A stretch of 64,000 nt of DNA from Rhizobium jaguaris (GCF_003627755.1 NZ_CP032696.1:248001-312000); one strand, 5' to 3'; counted from the stretch's first letter, positions 30,044 to 39,077 are shown. A program made the numbers and translations. Notes: a model not told the origin generated them from the letters alone.

Positions 30044-32269
30044 TCATAGCATGTGTTCGAAGAGGGTTGGGTTTTGATCTATGGTCTTGATCCATAGACC
30101 TTTTCTCTGTCCACGGATGACATAGACTGATTCCAACTCACCGTGTCTCACTCGCTGCAACAGAGCTTGGCGGGAAAGCCCGAGGGTATCCAATGCATCG
30201 CGGATGGGTTCGAAGCCATCGTCCGGTGTGGTGAGGAAGCGGGCCTTGAGCTCGTCTGTCAGTCGGATGCGCCAGGGAGCACCGGGCGTGATCTGTTCGC
30301 CTCGAATGAGGCCGTCGTTCAAGTGGCGGTGAAGGGTTGACGGCGCCACGCCAAGGACGCTGGCTGCCTGACGGATGGTCAGAATGTCGCCGTCCGCGGT
30401 TTGCGGCCGGGCCTTGCAGGCAGGAATATTCCAATGGCGCCGCAAATTGCCGACGCGGTTGGCATCGAATCGATGTCCGCGTGCTGTCTGCCGGCCCTGG
30501 CGGTTGAGAACACCGGCAATAACGGCGTCCGGATAGTGCGGAGCCAGTCGCCGCACCAGCGTCAAAGTGTCCTCGTCGGTCCGGACCGTTGCCGGGCGCG
30601 AGCGCGGCAGGGCGACCTCGAGTTGACCAATCGCACCACCTTTCCAGCGCAGCGTCAGACGTGCGCAAGCATTGTCTCGATCGACATGGAGGGTGACTTC
30701 CTCGATCAATGTCCGCAGCAATTCCTTGTGGTCGCGTGCTGTGGTCGATGGTGCATGCCAGACGCTCACCAGATCGACGCCAAGGGTGAGCAGATTTGCC
30801 CGCTCCTGGGACGACAACAGCCGTGGACGCGCCTCCTCTCGGCGTGCCAATTCCGTCTTGGCCACCTCCAGCGCGCGCAGGGCTTCTTCCCACTCCCGTT
30901 CCAGGGAGCGGGCGACCAGGCGATTGTCAGGATCGACAGCGCGATAGCGGCGCTTGGCACGGTTGACGGCGAACTGCGCCCGTTCCACGTCGAGCCGCGA
31001 CTGCTTGAGGGTTGCTTCCCGATCGCTTTCCAGACGTTCGGCGGCTTCAATCGTGGCGGTTAGGCGCGCTGGTTCAAGTGCCTCCAGGAAAGCTGCAGCC
31101 ACCGCCTCATCGATCTGCACGCCGCCGATATTGAGACAATAGACGCCCCGTCCGTCAACGATGATCTTGCCAGCGCAATGATAGCCGGGCGCCGCGTTGC
31201 GGCCGCGATAGTGGGTGCGTAACCGTCGTCCGCAATGACCACAATGGGCAATACCCTGAAGCAATGCGCCTCCTTCGCGAACCGCACCAGCAGAGTGCCT
31301 GCTTGCGTCGGAATGCGGACGCGGCTGTGTATTGGTTGCCATGCGCTGTTGGTTGACCTCGAAAGACGGCCAGTCGATATAGCCCTGATGATGGTCCTTG
31401 ATCAGCACCTGCCATTCGTCCCTTGGCAGTTTGCGCACCCGCTTGCGCCGTGCGCCGGTTTCGTCGAGCACTGTCTCATGACGATTCTTGCCATAAACAT
31501 ACGCGCCCGCATAGACCGGATTGGCAAGAACAGCGTGAACGCCATGATAGCTTGCCTCGCTCCAGCGTAAATCCTGATGTTCGCCGAGGCGTAGCGGGAA
31601 TTTGATATCGTTCGCGCGCAGCCACAACCAGACGCGACGTGCAGAACCCAGTTCGGCGAAGCGGGCAAAGATCGTGCGGATGACATGGGAGACCGCTTCG
31701 TCGGGATGGATGAGGATCTCACCATCGTCCTCGCCCCAGATGAAGCCGACAGGCAAGCCGCGGCGCAATTCGCCGCGTGCTGCCTTGTTGCGGATGCCTC
31801 CGTCCAGCCGAGCCCGAAGGACGTGCAATTCCGCCTCGCTCATGGCACCCTTCAGACCGAGCAAGAGTCTGTCGTTGAACAAGGCCGGGTGATAAATTCC
31901 GTCGGCGTCCCCGATCAACGTGTCGGTCAGGCCCGCCAACTCGATCAGCCGATGCCAGTCTGCATTATTGCGCGCCAGCCGCGAGACCTCGAGGCCAAGC
32001 ACGATGCCGACCCGGGCCAGTGCAACCTCGCTCGTCAGCCGAGCGAAGCCCGAGCGCATGACACTGCCGGAGCCGGACAGGCCGAGATCTTCGTCGATGA
32101 CCACGATGCGCTCGGCAGGCCAGCCCAGTTCACGCGCCCGGCCAGAAAGGGCGTACTTCCGATCGGTCGATTCGCGGTTGTTCTCCACCTGCGAGGCGCT
32201 CGACTGACGCAGGGAGACGACAGCCTGCCGTGCCAGATGGCCAGTGGCAATCTTGCTGTGTTCAATCAT
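30044..32269 (-). CDS. Large serine recombinase, intact
   Basis: A 741-residue recombinase. The resolvase domain has its catalytic serine in V-V-S-L-R-Q-S-S-A (about residue 22), and D-L-G-L-S-G-S-G, E-V-S-R-L-A-R-N-N and L-L-L-G-L-K-G-A-M-S-E-A-E follow. A recombinase domain (N-P-V-Y-A-G-A-Y-V-Y-G-K, around residue 250) comes next, then a zinc ribbon (C-G-H-C-G-R-R-L ... Y-H-C), a coiled-coil (around residues 410-470) and a C-terminal helix-turn-helix (L-T-I-R-Q-A-A-S-V-L-G-V-A-P-S-T-L-H-R-H) with a second HTH-like end. The family moves elements by strand exchange through a Ser-DNA bond. It is intact, so element 2 may be mobile and could act on element 1. Confidence 0.93.
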   Translation of the reverse strand: MIEHSKIATGHLARQAVVSLRQSSASQVENNRESTDRKYALSGRARELGWPAERIVVIDEDLGLSGSGSVMRSGFARLTSEVALARVGIVLGLEVSRLARNNADWHRLIELAGLTDTLIGDADGIYHPALFNDRLLLGLKGAMSEAELHVLRARLDGGIRNKAARGELRRGLPVGFIWGEDDGEILIHPDEAVSHVIRTIFARFAELGSARRVWLWLRANDIKFPLRLGEHQDLRWSEASYHGVHAVLANPVYAGAYVYGKNRHETVLDETGARRKRVRKLPRDEWQVLIKDHHQGYIDWPSFEVNQQRMATNTQPRPHSDASRHSAGAVREGGALLQGIAHCGHCGRRLRTHYRGRNAAPGYHCAGKIIVDGRGVYCLNIGGVQIDEAVAAAFLEALEPARLTATIEAAERLESDREATLKQSRLDVERAQFAVNRAKRRYRAVDPDNRLVARSLEREWEEALRALEVAKTELARREEARPRLLSSQERANLLTLGVDLVSVWHAPSTTARDHKELLRTLIEEVTLHVDRDNACARLTLRWKGGAIGQLEVALPRSRPATVRTDEDTLTLVRRLAPHYPDAVIAGVLNRQGRQTARGHRFDANRVGNLRRHWNIPACKARPQTADGDILTIRQAASVLGVAPSTLHRHLNDGLIRGEQITPGAPWRIRLTDELKARFLTTPDDGFEPIRDALDTLGLSRQALLQRVRHGELESVYVIRGQRKGLWIKTIDQNPTLFEHML

Positions 32270-32420
32270 CGCAGGCCTCCCTGGCTGTCAGCATGCGTGC
32301 GATCATCAGGGCAAGTCGGCGCAACGCCTTTGCCCGCGCCTCGGCGTCCAGCTTCTCACAGGCAGGCGGTTCGGAATGCCGGTTGCTGTCTTCCTCGGCA
32401 AATGTCAGCTTCAGTTGCAT
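32262..32420 (-). CDS. 52-residue accessory protein of recombinase element 2
   Basis: Begins M-Q-L-K-L-T-F-A-E-E-D and ends in a helix, A-R-A-K-A-L-R-R-L-A-L-M-I-A-R-M-L. Its stop overlaps the recombinase start by eight bases (ATGATTGA), so translation is coupled. GGAGAAGG precedes the ATG. It matches the 52-codon gene of element 1 in length, position and pattern but not closely in sequence. Function unknown. Confidence 0.72.
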   Translation of the reverse strand: MQLKLTFAEEDSNRHSEPPACEKLDAEARAKALRRLALMIARMLTAREACDD

Positions 32421-32644
32421 ATGCCTTCTCCTTGAGCGGGCGGCGACTCATCACGCCGCTGAAGAAGAGCGTCGGCCACAAAGCGCAAATGCTGAAGATC
32501 TGCGAGCCGACAGATGGCTATGTGGTTTGCAGTGGCGTCGGAGGAGGAAACGCCCGTATCGCCGATATCCGTCCACGCCACGGGAATGTGACTGCGACTG
32601 CCATCGGGTAATTCCACAAGCAGCAATGGCATGCCTCGGCTCAC
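32411..32644 (-). CDS. Small beta-rich accessory protein of recombinase element 2
   Basis: Contains L-L-V-E-L-P-D-G-S-R-S-H-I-P-V-A-W-T-D-I, matching the first protein of element 1. The same frame is open upstream to about 32720 and encodes G-H-A-F-E-G-R-V-L-P-V-V, which also aligns with element 1, but no ordinary start codon is there. The real start may be CTG/ATA, or the gene may be 5'-damaged. GTG at 32644 is the first standard start. Confidence 0.55.
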   Translation of the reverse strand: MSRGMPLLLVELPDGSRSHIPVAWTDIGDTGVSSSDATANHIAICRLADLQHLRFVADALLQRRDESPPAQGEGICN

Positions 32645-33037
32645 CAGTCGCTTGACGACCGGCAGAACACGCCCTTCGAAGGCGTGTCCCGAGCGGGTAA
32701 CAGCTATCGACGTCGGTAGATCCTGGTGATGGGTATTCTGGCGACGTTTCCTTTGACAATCTTCCGCATGATCTCCTGCTGAAAGCAGTCAGGAAGCATG
32801 TCACATGCAATTGGGCCCTGCTGTACATCGAAAGATGGCCGGTAGCGCCGATGGTTCGTCCATTGGAAGGCGTTCGGAACGAATACGTTTACCTGATGGG
32901 AGCGGTGTGAATCGAGAGGTTCACGCACCGTTCTGCGAGAGGCTGGCAGGTGAAATCCCTCCGGCCTACTCACCCATTGCCATGGCGGTTCAGTTGATAG
33001 TGTCTCGAGCATTATTCAGCTTGCGGGGGGTGGCAGG

Positions 33038-34513
33038 CTAAAGCCCGCCGATACATAGATATTTCATCTCGAGATAATCCTCGAGCCCGTGACGCGAGCC
33101 CTCCCGCCCAATCCCCGACTGCTTTAAGCCGCCGAAAGGTGCTGCTTCGGACGACATGCGGCCAGTGTTGATGCCAACCATCCCATATTCCAGCGCTTCG
33201 GCAACGCGCCAAACTCGTTTGAGGTTGGAGGCATAGAAATAGGCGGCAAGGCCGTAGATCGTGTCGTTCGCCGCGTGCACAACCTGGTCCGGATCATCGA
33301 AGCGGATGATCGGTGCCAGAGGACCGAAAGTTTCCTCACGTGCGAGCCGCATCGTACCTGTCACCTCGGTGATCACCGTCGGCTCGAAGAATGTCCCGGA
33401 CGGGCCGATCCGGTTGCCGCCACAGCGGATCGTCGCCCCTTTGATCACAGCGTCGCTCACATGGGCCTCAATCTTAGCAATCGCCCGCACATCGATCAGC
33501 GGGCCGATTGCGACGTCCGTTTTGAAGCCGTCGCCGACACGTAGAGTGCGCACCCGCTCGGCAAATTTTTCCGCAAATTCGTCATGGACACTCGAATGGA
33601 CATACAGCCGGTTCGCTGAAACACAGGTCTGGCCGGCATTGCGGAATTTCGCTTGGATCGCGCCCTCGACCGCCCCATCGACATCGGCATCGTCAAACAC
33701 AATGAAGGGCGCATTGCCGCCGAGTTCGAAGCTGACCTTCTTGATCTGATCCGAACATTGCCGCATCAACAGCCGGCCGACCTCGGTCGAACCGGTGAAG
33801 CTAATCTTGCGAACTTTCGGATTGGAGCAGAGTTGGCGGCCAACCGCATCCCCTTCGGACGCATATATCAGGTTGAGGACGCCATTGGGAAACCCTGCCT
33901 GCCGGGCAAGGGCAAACATCGCGCCGGCAACAAGCGGTGTTTGCTCGGCAGGTTTCAGGACGACAGTACACCCGGCGGCGAGCGCCGGTGATATCTTGCG
34001 CGCGACCATCGATGCTGGGAAATTCCAGGGGGTGATCGCGCCGATAACGCCAATCGGCTGTTTGATCACCAGCATGCGGCGATCGTTGGAGGATGCCGAG
34101 ATCGTCTCACCATAGATGCGGTTGGCTTCCTCCGCATACCATTGCAGATAAGCCGCGGCATGGGCGATTTCGGATTTCGCCTCGGCGAGCGGCTTACCCA
34201 TCTCGGCCGTCAAGATGGCGGCAAGATCGTCGCTGTGGTAGAGGATCAGTTGGTGCCATTGCCACAAGGCATCGGATCGCGCGCGGGCGGGGAGTCCCGC
34301 CCAATCTACTCTTGCGGCGTCTGCCCGATCAATTGCCACCCCGACATCCGCCGCCTCCATGTCAGGAAGAATAGCCAAGAGCTCGCCGGTGGACGGATTG
34401 AGCACCGGAAAGCGCTTGGCACCGCCTGTTGCGCTAAGATCAGGGAGCGACGCGAGTTCGGCGAATATCTCGGGGTTTTTTAGATGTGCGGTTAGCGACG
34501 GCGTCAATGTCAA
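33038..34513 (-). CDS. gabD: NAD(P)-dependent succinate-semialdehyde dehydrogenase-like protein
   Basis: A 491-residue aldehyde dehydrogenase that would oxidise succinate semialdehyde (from GABA) to succinate. The Rossmann region has I-G-A-I-T-P-W-N-F-P and K-P-A-E-Q-T-P, the general base is in F-E-L-G-G-N-A-P-F, the catalytic cysteine in G-Q-T-C-V-S-A-N (about residue 290), and the C-terminal E-E-T-F-G-P-L-A-P is present. The best start is TTG at 34513, six bases after AGGAGGA and matching the expected N-terminus; a GTG at 34555 lacks a ribosome-binding site. It stands alone on the minus strand. Related substrates such as glutarate or aspartate semialdehyde remain possible. Confidence 0.85.
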   Translation of the reverse strand: MTLTPSLTAHLKNPEIFAELASLPDLSATGGAKRFPVLNPSTGELLAILPDMEAADVGVAIDRADAARVDWAGLPARARSDALWQWHQLILYHSDDLAAILTAEMGKPLAEAKSEIAHAAAYLQWYAEEANRIYGETISASSNDRRMLVIKQPIGVIGAITPWNFPASMVARKISPALAAGCTVVLKPAEQTPLVAGAMFALARQAGFPNGVLNLIYASEGDAVGRQLCSNPKVRKISFTGSTEVGRLLMRQCSDQIKKVSFELGGNAPFIVFDDADVDGAVEGAIQAKFRNAGQTCVSANRLYVHSSVHDEFAEKFAERVRTLRVGDGFKTDVAIGPLIDVRAIAKIEAHVSDAVIKGATIRCGGNRIGPSGTFFEPTVITEVTGTMRLAREETFGPLAPIIRFDDPDQVVHAANDTIYGLAAYFYASNLKRVWRVAEALEYGMVGINTGRMSSEAAPFGGLKQSGIGREGSRHGLEDYLEMKYLCIGGL

Positions 34514-34962
34514 CGGTGATCCTCCTGGCTTGAGCGTGTGGCAGTGTCTAACCACTTGTCGTCAAAAAGGCTGAACCGAAGCGACCCCTACCGATCGCTC
34601 CGGCTACAAAACGTGAAAGCCTGTATGAGCCATTCAGCCGGCCAGGGCCCTTGCTGAAGGGCAAAGGTCGAGATAGAAACCGTCCACCAACTCGGTAAGG
34701 TCGATCTGCGGCTTTCCGCCACCGGCGATATCGCTGGCGATCCACGCGAAGCCGATGTACATGGCTGCGTCGATTTGTCCAAGCCGGTATTCACCCAAAG
34801 GCCGCCGATTCCGCCGGCCGTTAACCAGCCAATTCATCCGAAGTCATCGGCTTCAGGCAAGACCAGAAGGTCGCCTCGAACCGTTGGGAGCTTAGCACTG
34901 GTTATGTGATTGGTGACATTTCCCAGTAGGGAGCTCTGCAATCGCCGCCGGGATCCCGGCGC
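34514..34962. other. Intergenic with possible unrecognised remnant
   Basis: A 67-codon minus-strand frame at 34634-34837 has protein-like composition (G-E-Y-R-L-G-Q-I-D-A-A-M-Y-I-G-F-A-W-I) but no clear start signal or identified family. It may be the end of a broken gene. Confidence 0.35.
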
Positions 34963-35571
34963 TCAAATTAGATCCCCCGGGGTCAGTCTGTACAGGATGC
35001 TGTTGAGTACGCTTGCGATCTCCTTATCGACTTCCTCGATCGAGGCAAGGCCGTTTACCTGCTTTAAAAGCCCTTTCATATCATAGTGCCGCGACAACGG
35101 ACGCGTCGCTTCATAGTAAGCATTTAATCGCACTTGGAGTGTTGACAGATTATCGTCTGATCGAACCTCCGCTCCTGCACTCATCGCCTGAGCGGCACGC
35201 GAGCGGATTCGCTCGGATAATACGTCTTCGTTGACAACAAGCTCGACGACTGCAGAAATGGTACTTCCAATCAGCATTTTGTCCAATGCGTTGGCCTGAG
35301 CCAGTGTGCGTGGAAAACCGTCAAGTATGAAACCCGACGCTGCATCCGGCTGATTGAGCCGAAGAGCGACGATTTCAGAGATCGTTTCGTCATTGATGAG
35401 AATGCCAGCGTCTATCTTCGCCCGGAGCGTATTCCCCAATGATGTTCCAGATCGTATTTCCGCCCGGAGCATGTCACCGGTCGAGAGATGCGGGATCCCA
35501 AACCGTTCAGAGATGCGGTTGGCTTGGGTACCTTTTCCAGCCCCCGGTGGGCCTAACAAAATCAATTTCAA
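34963..35571 (-). CDS. adk: Adenylate kinase, short form
   Basis: A 202-residue kinase converting ATP plus AMP to two ADP. Features are the P-loop G-P-P-G-A-G-K-G-T-Q (residues 7-16), the AMP-binding H-L-S-T-G-D-M-L-R and G-F-I-L-D-G-F-P-R-T, and a short LID (R-S-R-A-A-Q-A-M-S-A-G-A-E-V-R-S-D-D-N), as usual in alphaproteobacteria, without the zinc cysteines. The chromosomal adk normally sits in the ribosomal protein cluster, so this would be an extra copy. It is alone, 326 bases from ehuA on the same strand. Likely active. Confidence 0.93.
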   Translation of the reverse strand: MKLILLGPPGAGKGTQANRISERFGIPHLSTGDMLRAEIRSGTSLGNTLRAKIDAGILINDETISEIVALRLNQPDAASGFILDGFPRTLAQANALDKMLIGSTISAVVELVVNEDVLSERIRSRAAQAMSAGAEVRSDDNLSTLQVRLNAYYEATRPLSRHYDMKGLLKQVNGLASIEEVDKEIASVLNSILYRLTPGDLI

Positions 35572-35897
35572 TGTCTTCCCTCATCCTAGATGTGGTTCGT
35601 ATTTTGTTACACCGCGCATAAGCGGTTGTGCCGGCTGTTGACAAGATCATCGACGACCGCAGGGCCTGCGAGAGGCGGGGTATCACCAAAGAACCGAAGT
35701 CGTCTTCGGGGATCTTGCGGAAAATCCGGCGCACGATTTGCTATAGTTCCTGGCGCGATTTTTCGCTGTCGACCTCACCCGCCATCACAGTGGACACCGC
35801 GATTTCTGCCCCGCTAAGACTTCCAATTCTTTCGTCACATTGATACGACACTAGAAATCGCATTCAGAGTAGGGAATTGCGGATGCCTCCGATTGCA

Positions 35898-36776
35898 CTA
35901 TCCAGCCTCTAGCACGGCATTGAGGAACTGTCGCGTCCGCGCATTTTGCGGGCTACCAAAGAGTTGTTCTGGTGGACCTTGCTCGACAATCTTTCCACCA
36001 TCGAAGAAACAGACGCGGTCGGAAAACTCCTTCGCAAACCCCATTTGGTGTGTCACCATCAACATGGTCAGGTCGTGCTCGGCGCCAAGTTTGCGGATGA
36101 CGTTAAGCACCTCCCCGACGAGTTCCGGGTCAAGAGCCGACGTTACCTCGTCGAAAAGCATAACCTTCGGACGCATTGCGAGCGCGCGAGCGATAGCCAC
36201 GCGCTGCTTCTGGCCGCCGGAGAGCTGGATGGGGAAATGATTTTTCTTGTCGCTCAGGCCAACCAAGTTGAGTAGATCCACCGCCCGGCCTTCCGCTTCC
36301 TGCTTCGTGAGACCAAGCACCGAAACCGGAGCCTCCATGCAGTTCTGCAGGGCGGTCATGTGTGGGAATAAGTTAAAGTGCTGAAACACCATGCCAATCT
36401 TGCCCCGTACGCGCCGCAGATGACGGTCGCTCGCTGGGACCAGTTGACCTTTCTTCTCCATGTGCGTGAGCGGTTCCGCATCCACCCAGATCACTCCGCC
36501 GTTGATGCGCTCCAGCGTCATCAGCATGCGCAAAACCGTTGTTTTGCCCGATCCGGACGGGCCAATGATCGAGACCTTCTCATTTCGGGCAATCTCAAGA
36601 TTGAGATTGTCAAGTACTGTCAACGCGCCGTATCGTTTCGCGACATTCTCGAAGCGGACCATGGGCTTAGTCATAACTTCCTCATAGCATGGGGTGTCGA
36701 GACTGGACTTACCCGTGACGTTTGGCATGCGATAGAGCATTTCAGGGTTGTCAACGTGGACCTTTAGATCGCTCAT
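35898..36776 (-). CDS. ehuA: Ectoine-type ABC transporter ATP-binding protein EhuA
   Basis: A 292-residue ATPase of the polar amino acid transporter family. Walker A is GPSGSGKTT (about residues 73-81), the signature [15 protein letters not shown], Walker [15 protein letters not shown] and the switch histidine V-T-H-Q-M-G-F. The N-terminal about 38 residues precede the usual start at M-V-R-F-E-N-V, so translation could also begin there. It is the last gene of the minus-strand set ehuB-ehuC-ehuD-ehuA and energises import of ectoine/hydroxyectoine or similar solutes; the substrate is inferred from the binding protein. Confidence 0.88.
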   Translation of the reverse strand: MSDLKVHVDNPEMLYRMPNVTGKSSLDTPCYEEVMTKPMVRFENVAKRYGALTVLDNLNLEIARNEKVSIIGPSGSGKTTVLRMLMTLERINGGVIWVDAEPLTHMEKKGQLVPASDRHLRRVRGKIGMVFQHFNLFPHMTALQNCMEAPVSVLGLTKQEAEGRAVDLLNLVGLSDKKNHFPIQLSGGQKQRVAIARALAMRPKVMLFDEVTSALDPELVGEVLNVIRKLGAEHDLTMLMVTHQMGFAKEFSDRVCFFDGGKIVEQGPPEQLFGSPQNARTRQFLNAVLEAG

Positions 36777-36786
36777 CGTGCATCTC

Positions 36787-37455
36787 CTATTGCAAATGGT
36801 AGCGGCGGTTAAGCCAGAAGCTCACTACCTGCACTATGGCGGAAGCGACCAAACTAAAGACAAGGTAGAAAAAGCCGACCATTGTTATCACTTCGATGAA
36901 GCGATAATTGTCCGAACCAAAGTTTTTCGCCTGTTGCAGTATCTCGAGTATCGCAATGGCCGCCAAGATAGGCGTGTCCTTAAACATGCTGATGAGGTAG
37001 TTACCCAACGCTGGCACAACGGGCGGTATCGCCTGCGGAAGAATTATAGCGCGCCAAGCCCGCACCCGCGACAGATTGAGTGCTGTGCAAGCCTCCCATT
37101 GTCCTCCATCAACGTTTTCAATGCCACCGCGATAGCATTCCGAGCAATAAGTAGCGTAGTGAATGCCGAGCGCGCCGACGCCCGCTACCCAGGCAGAAAT
37201 CACGATTCCGAATTGCGGACCAACAAAGTAGACGAAGAACACCTGCACAAGGAGGGGCGTTGAGCGAATGAATTCGATAACCTCCGCCATGGCGGTCGAA
37301 ACATATCGATTTGGCGACTGGCGGATCAGAGCAAAGACCAAGCCCAGCACCGAGGCGATTGCGAAGCCGAGCAGAGTCGCTTCTACCGTGACGATCGAGC
37401 CGCGGTAGAGATATGGGAGTGCCTCCCAAACATAAGACCAATCCCAAATGTTCAC
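36787..37455 (-). CDS. ehuD: ABC transporter permease EhuD
   Basis: A 222-residue inner-membrane permease of the HisM/GlnP type with about five hydrophobic helices and the EAA loop [16 protein letters not shown]. It begins [16 protein letters not shown], the characteristic EhuD start. It overlaps ehuC by four bases and lies 10 bases from ehuA, so it is co-transcribed. Confidence 0.88.
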   Translation of the reverse strand: MNIWDWSYVWEALPYLYRGSIVTVEATLLGFAIASVLGLVFALIRQSPNRYVSTAMAEVIEFIRSTPLLVQVFFVYFVGPQFGIVISAWVAGVGALGIHYATYCSECYRGGIENVDGGQWEACTALNLSRVRAWRAIILPQAIPPVVPALGNYLISMFKDTPILAAIAILEILQQAKNFGSDNYRFIEVITMVGFFYLVFSLVASAIVQVVSFWLNRRYHLQ

Positions 37456-38123
37456 GCAAACGTCTCCCGCACGAAGCCTTTCGAAAGCCGACGTTCCAGA
37501 AACCGGACGAGCGGCGTTATGAACGCTCGCGCAATGATGTAATAGCCAAAAAGCGCCACCCCGAAGAACAAGAGGTACTTGCCTGTAGCGTCGGCTGCGA
37601 ACTTTGTCGCGGCAGTAAAATCAGTGATGGTAACAAAGAAGACAAGCGATGTACCCTTAAGCAAATCGATAAGAAGATTTCCCCAAGCGGGTAGCATCGC
37701 ACGTACTGCTTGTGGGAGTACAATCCGGCGCATCATGGTAAGGCGGGGATAGTTAAGAGCGATACTTGCTTCATATTGGCCACGATCTACACCTTGAAGG
37801 GCAGCACGAACCAGTTCCGCGCCATAGGCAGAACAATTTAGACCTATTCCGAAGACCGCCACTGCCCAGGGGGAAAGGAAGATGCCGAAGATTGGCAATA
37901 CAAAAAACCACCAGTAGATTTGCACCAGCATCGACGTGCCGCGAAAAAATTCAATGTAGACAATTGCAATCCAGCGCAACGGCCAAAGCGGTGACACCCG
38001 GAGCAGCCCAGCGATCAAACCTAGGATGATCGCAACCAAGGAGGCTCCGATTGTGATAAGTAGAGTGGATGTCACGCCCTTCACGAGCGCCTCAAGGCTG
38101 AAGCCAAGTGCGAGTTGATTCAT
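37452..38123 (-). CDS. ehuC: ABC transporter permease EhuC
   Basis: A 223-residue permease, partner of EhuD, with several hydrophobic segments and the EAA loop Y-E-A-S-I-A-L-N-Y-P-R-L-T-M-M-R-R. The gene follows ehuB by 69 bases and overlaps ehuD (ATGA-type). Confidence 0.88.
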   Translation of the reverse strand: MNQLALGFSLEALVKGVTSTLLITIGASLVAIILGLIAGLLRVSPLWPLRWIAIVYIEFFRGTSMLVQIYWWFFVLPIFGIFLSPWAVAVFGIGLNCSAYGAELVRAALQGVDRGQYEASIALNYPRLTMMRRIVLPQAVRAMLPAWGNLLIDLLKGTSLVFFVTITDFTAATKFAADATGKYLLFFGVALFGYYIIARAFITPLVRFLERRLSKGFVRETFA

Positions 38124-38192
38124 TAGTTTTCCTCCGCAAGTCCTCCCCGGTCAGTGCCGGGGAGGACAGGACAAATCTCCGGCGTCACTAAA

Positions 38193-39077
38193 TCAAGGCT
38201 GCTTGCAGAGATCAGCGGTTTTGGTGCCGTTCGGCAGGTTTTTCTTTGTATACCCGTACTTACTCACCGCAGCCAACATCGCGTCGGTTCCAATGTAATC
38301 CTTCATCGCGGCATTGAACGCATCAACCTCAGCCTGCTGGCTGGGAAGGAATGCAAAGGCCGGATAACCGGCAGGATCAGGGGAGGTGTACGGATCAGCT
38401 AGTTCGAGGCTGTTGTCGTTTTCCACGACCTTCTTGAGCGTGAAATAATCGCCAGCACCGGCGTCGGCGCGACCGGCCTTCACCGCTTGCGTAACCTCCG
38501 GCGCCCCTGCGACCTTCAAGACCTTGTCATCAGGTATTCCGACCCTTTTCGCAGATTTCACTGCCTCCCAACCCGACGCAGTGACGAAGATTAGCCCCTT
38601 GTCGCGCACATCTTCGTAGGAATGCAAATCCTTGGGATTGCCCTTTTGCACCAGCAGCGCGTCAGTGAAGTTGCCAAGCGGTTCGCTGAACAGTACGTTG
38701 CGGCACCGTTCCGGGTAAATAAACATGCCGCCGGTGATAATATCGAAGCGACCGGCCTGCAGGCCCGGAACGAGCGATCCCCATTCGGTTTCCACCGGCT
38801 CGATCTTCGTCGTGCCCATTTTCTTTAGAATGTCGATCGCCATAGCATTTACGAAGCCCAGGGGCTCGTTATTGTCACCAGGATAGGCCCAGGGGATCTC
38901 GTTAGAAAATCCAATTCGGATCGTCTCGCCGTTCTTGATCTTTTCGAGCAAAGACTCCGCTGAGGCCGAGGCAGCAAATGGCGCGATCGCAATCGCAGCG
39001 ACGCCGATCGCAATGCCTCTCAAGACCTGACGCCGCGCGTGATCGATCCACGTCGAACCGTGTTTCCGTTTTTTCAT
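38193..39077 (-). CDS. ehuB: Ectoine/hydroxyectoine-binding protein EhuB, copy 1
   Basis: A 294-residue periplasmic solute-binding protein. A twin-arginine-like signal (H-A-R-R-Q-V-L-R-G, then a hydrophobic run ending A-S-A-S-A) is followed by I-R-I-G-F-S-N-E-I-P-W-A-Y-P-G, the strong EhuB signature, then D-I-I-T-G-G-M-F-I-Y-P-E-R-C and A-G-A-G-D-Y-F-T-L. It delivers the solute to EhuCDA. It is followed by its permeases, unlike the second copy at 50149. Confidence 0.9.
   Translation of the reverse strand: MKKRKHGSTWIDHARRQVLRGIAIGVAAIAIAPFAASASAESLLEKIKNGETIRIGFSNEIPWAYPGDNNEPLGFVNAMAIDILKKMGTTKIEPVETEWGSLVPGLQAGRFDIITGGMFIYPERCRNVLFSEPLGNFTDALLVQKGNPKDLHSYEDVRDKGLIFVTASGWEAVKSAKRVGIPDDKVLKVAGAPEVTQAVKAGRADAGAGDYFTLKKVVENDNSLELADPYTSPDPAGYPAFAFLPSQQAEVDAFNAAMKDYIGTDAMLAAVSKYGYTKKNLPNGTKTADLCKQP

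Larger units (their letters stand above)
30017..32751 (-). mobile_element. Serine-recombinase element 2 (apparently complete)
   Basis: A three-gene element of about 2.7 kb inserted in the intron reverse transcriptase between G-L and F-D-N; joining the flanks restores D-I-K-G-L-F-D-N. Terminal sequences TCATAATGCCC (30027-30037) and, inverted, GAATACCCATC (32728-32738) match those of element 1. Gene order is the same as in element 1. No direct target duplication longer than two bases is evident, as expected for serine recombinases. Confidence 0.78.
29577..32851 (+). pseudogene. Group II intron reverse transcriptase, split and internally deleted
   Basis: The N-terminal part (29577 to about 30016) has K-R-Q-V-Y-E-A-Y-K-T-V-K-A-N-H-G-A-A-G-V-D-G, R-A-V-S-I-P-K-K-T-G-G-E-R-V-L-G-V-P-T-V-D-D-R-I-A-Q and L-E-F-D-I-K-G-L, with the first catalytic aspartate. 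Reading resumes after element 2 at 32752 as F-D-N-L-P-H-D-L-L-L-K-A-V-R-K and ends at Y-I-E-R-W-P-V-A-P-M. The Y-A-D-D box, thumb and maturase domains are then missing up to the intron 3' end. Non-functional. Confidence 0.85.
29034..32975 (+). mobile_element. Group II intron carrying recombinase element 2
   Basis: Begins with GTGCTGC directly after the IS66 fragment, with a long structured stretch to 29570, then the reverse transcriptase frame. Near the 3' end, 32898-32940 folds like domain V (GAGCGGTGTG pairing toward CACGCACCGTTC around a GA-rich loop), and CTACTCACCC at about 32964-32973 fits domain VI and the 3' splice site. The flank after the 3' end is not IS66, so the exons no longer match. 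The ends are estimates. Confidence 0.65.
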
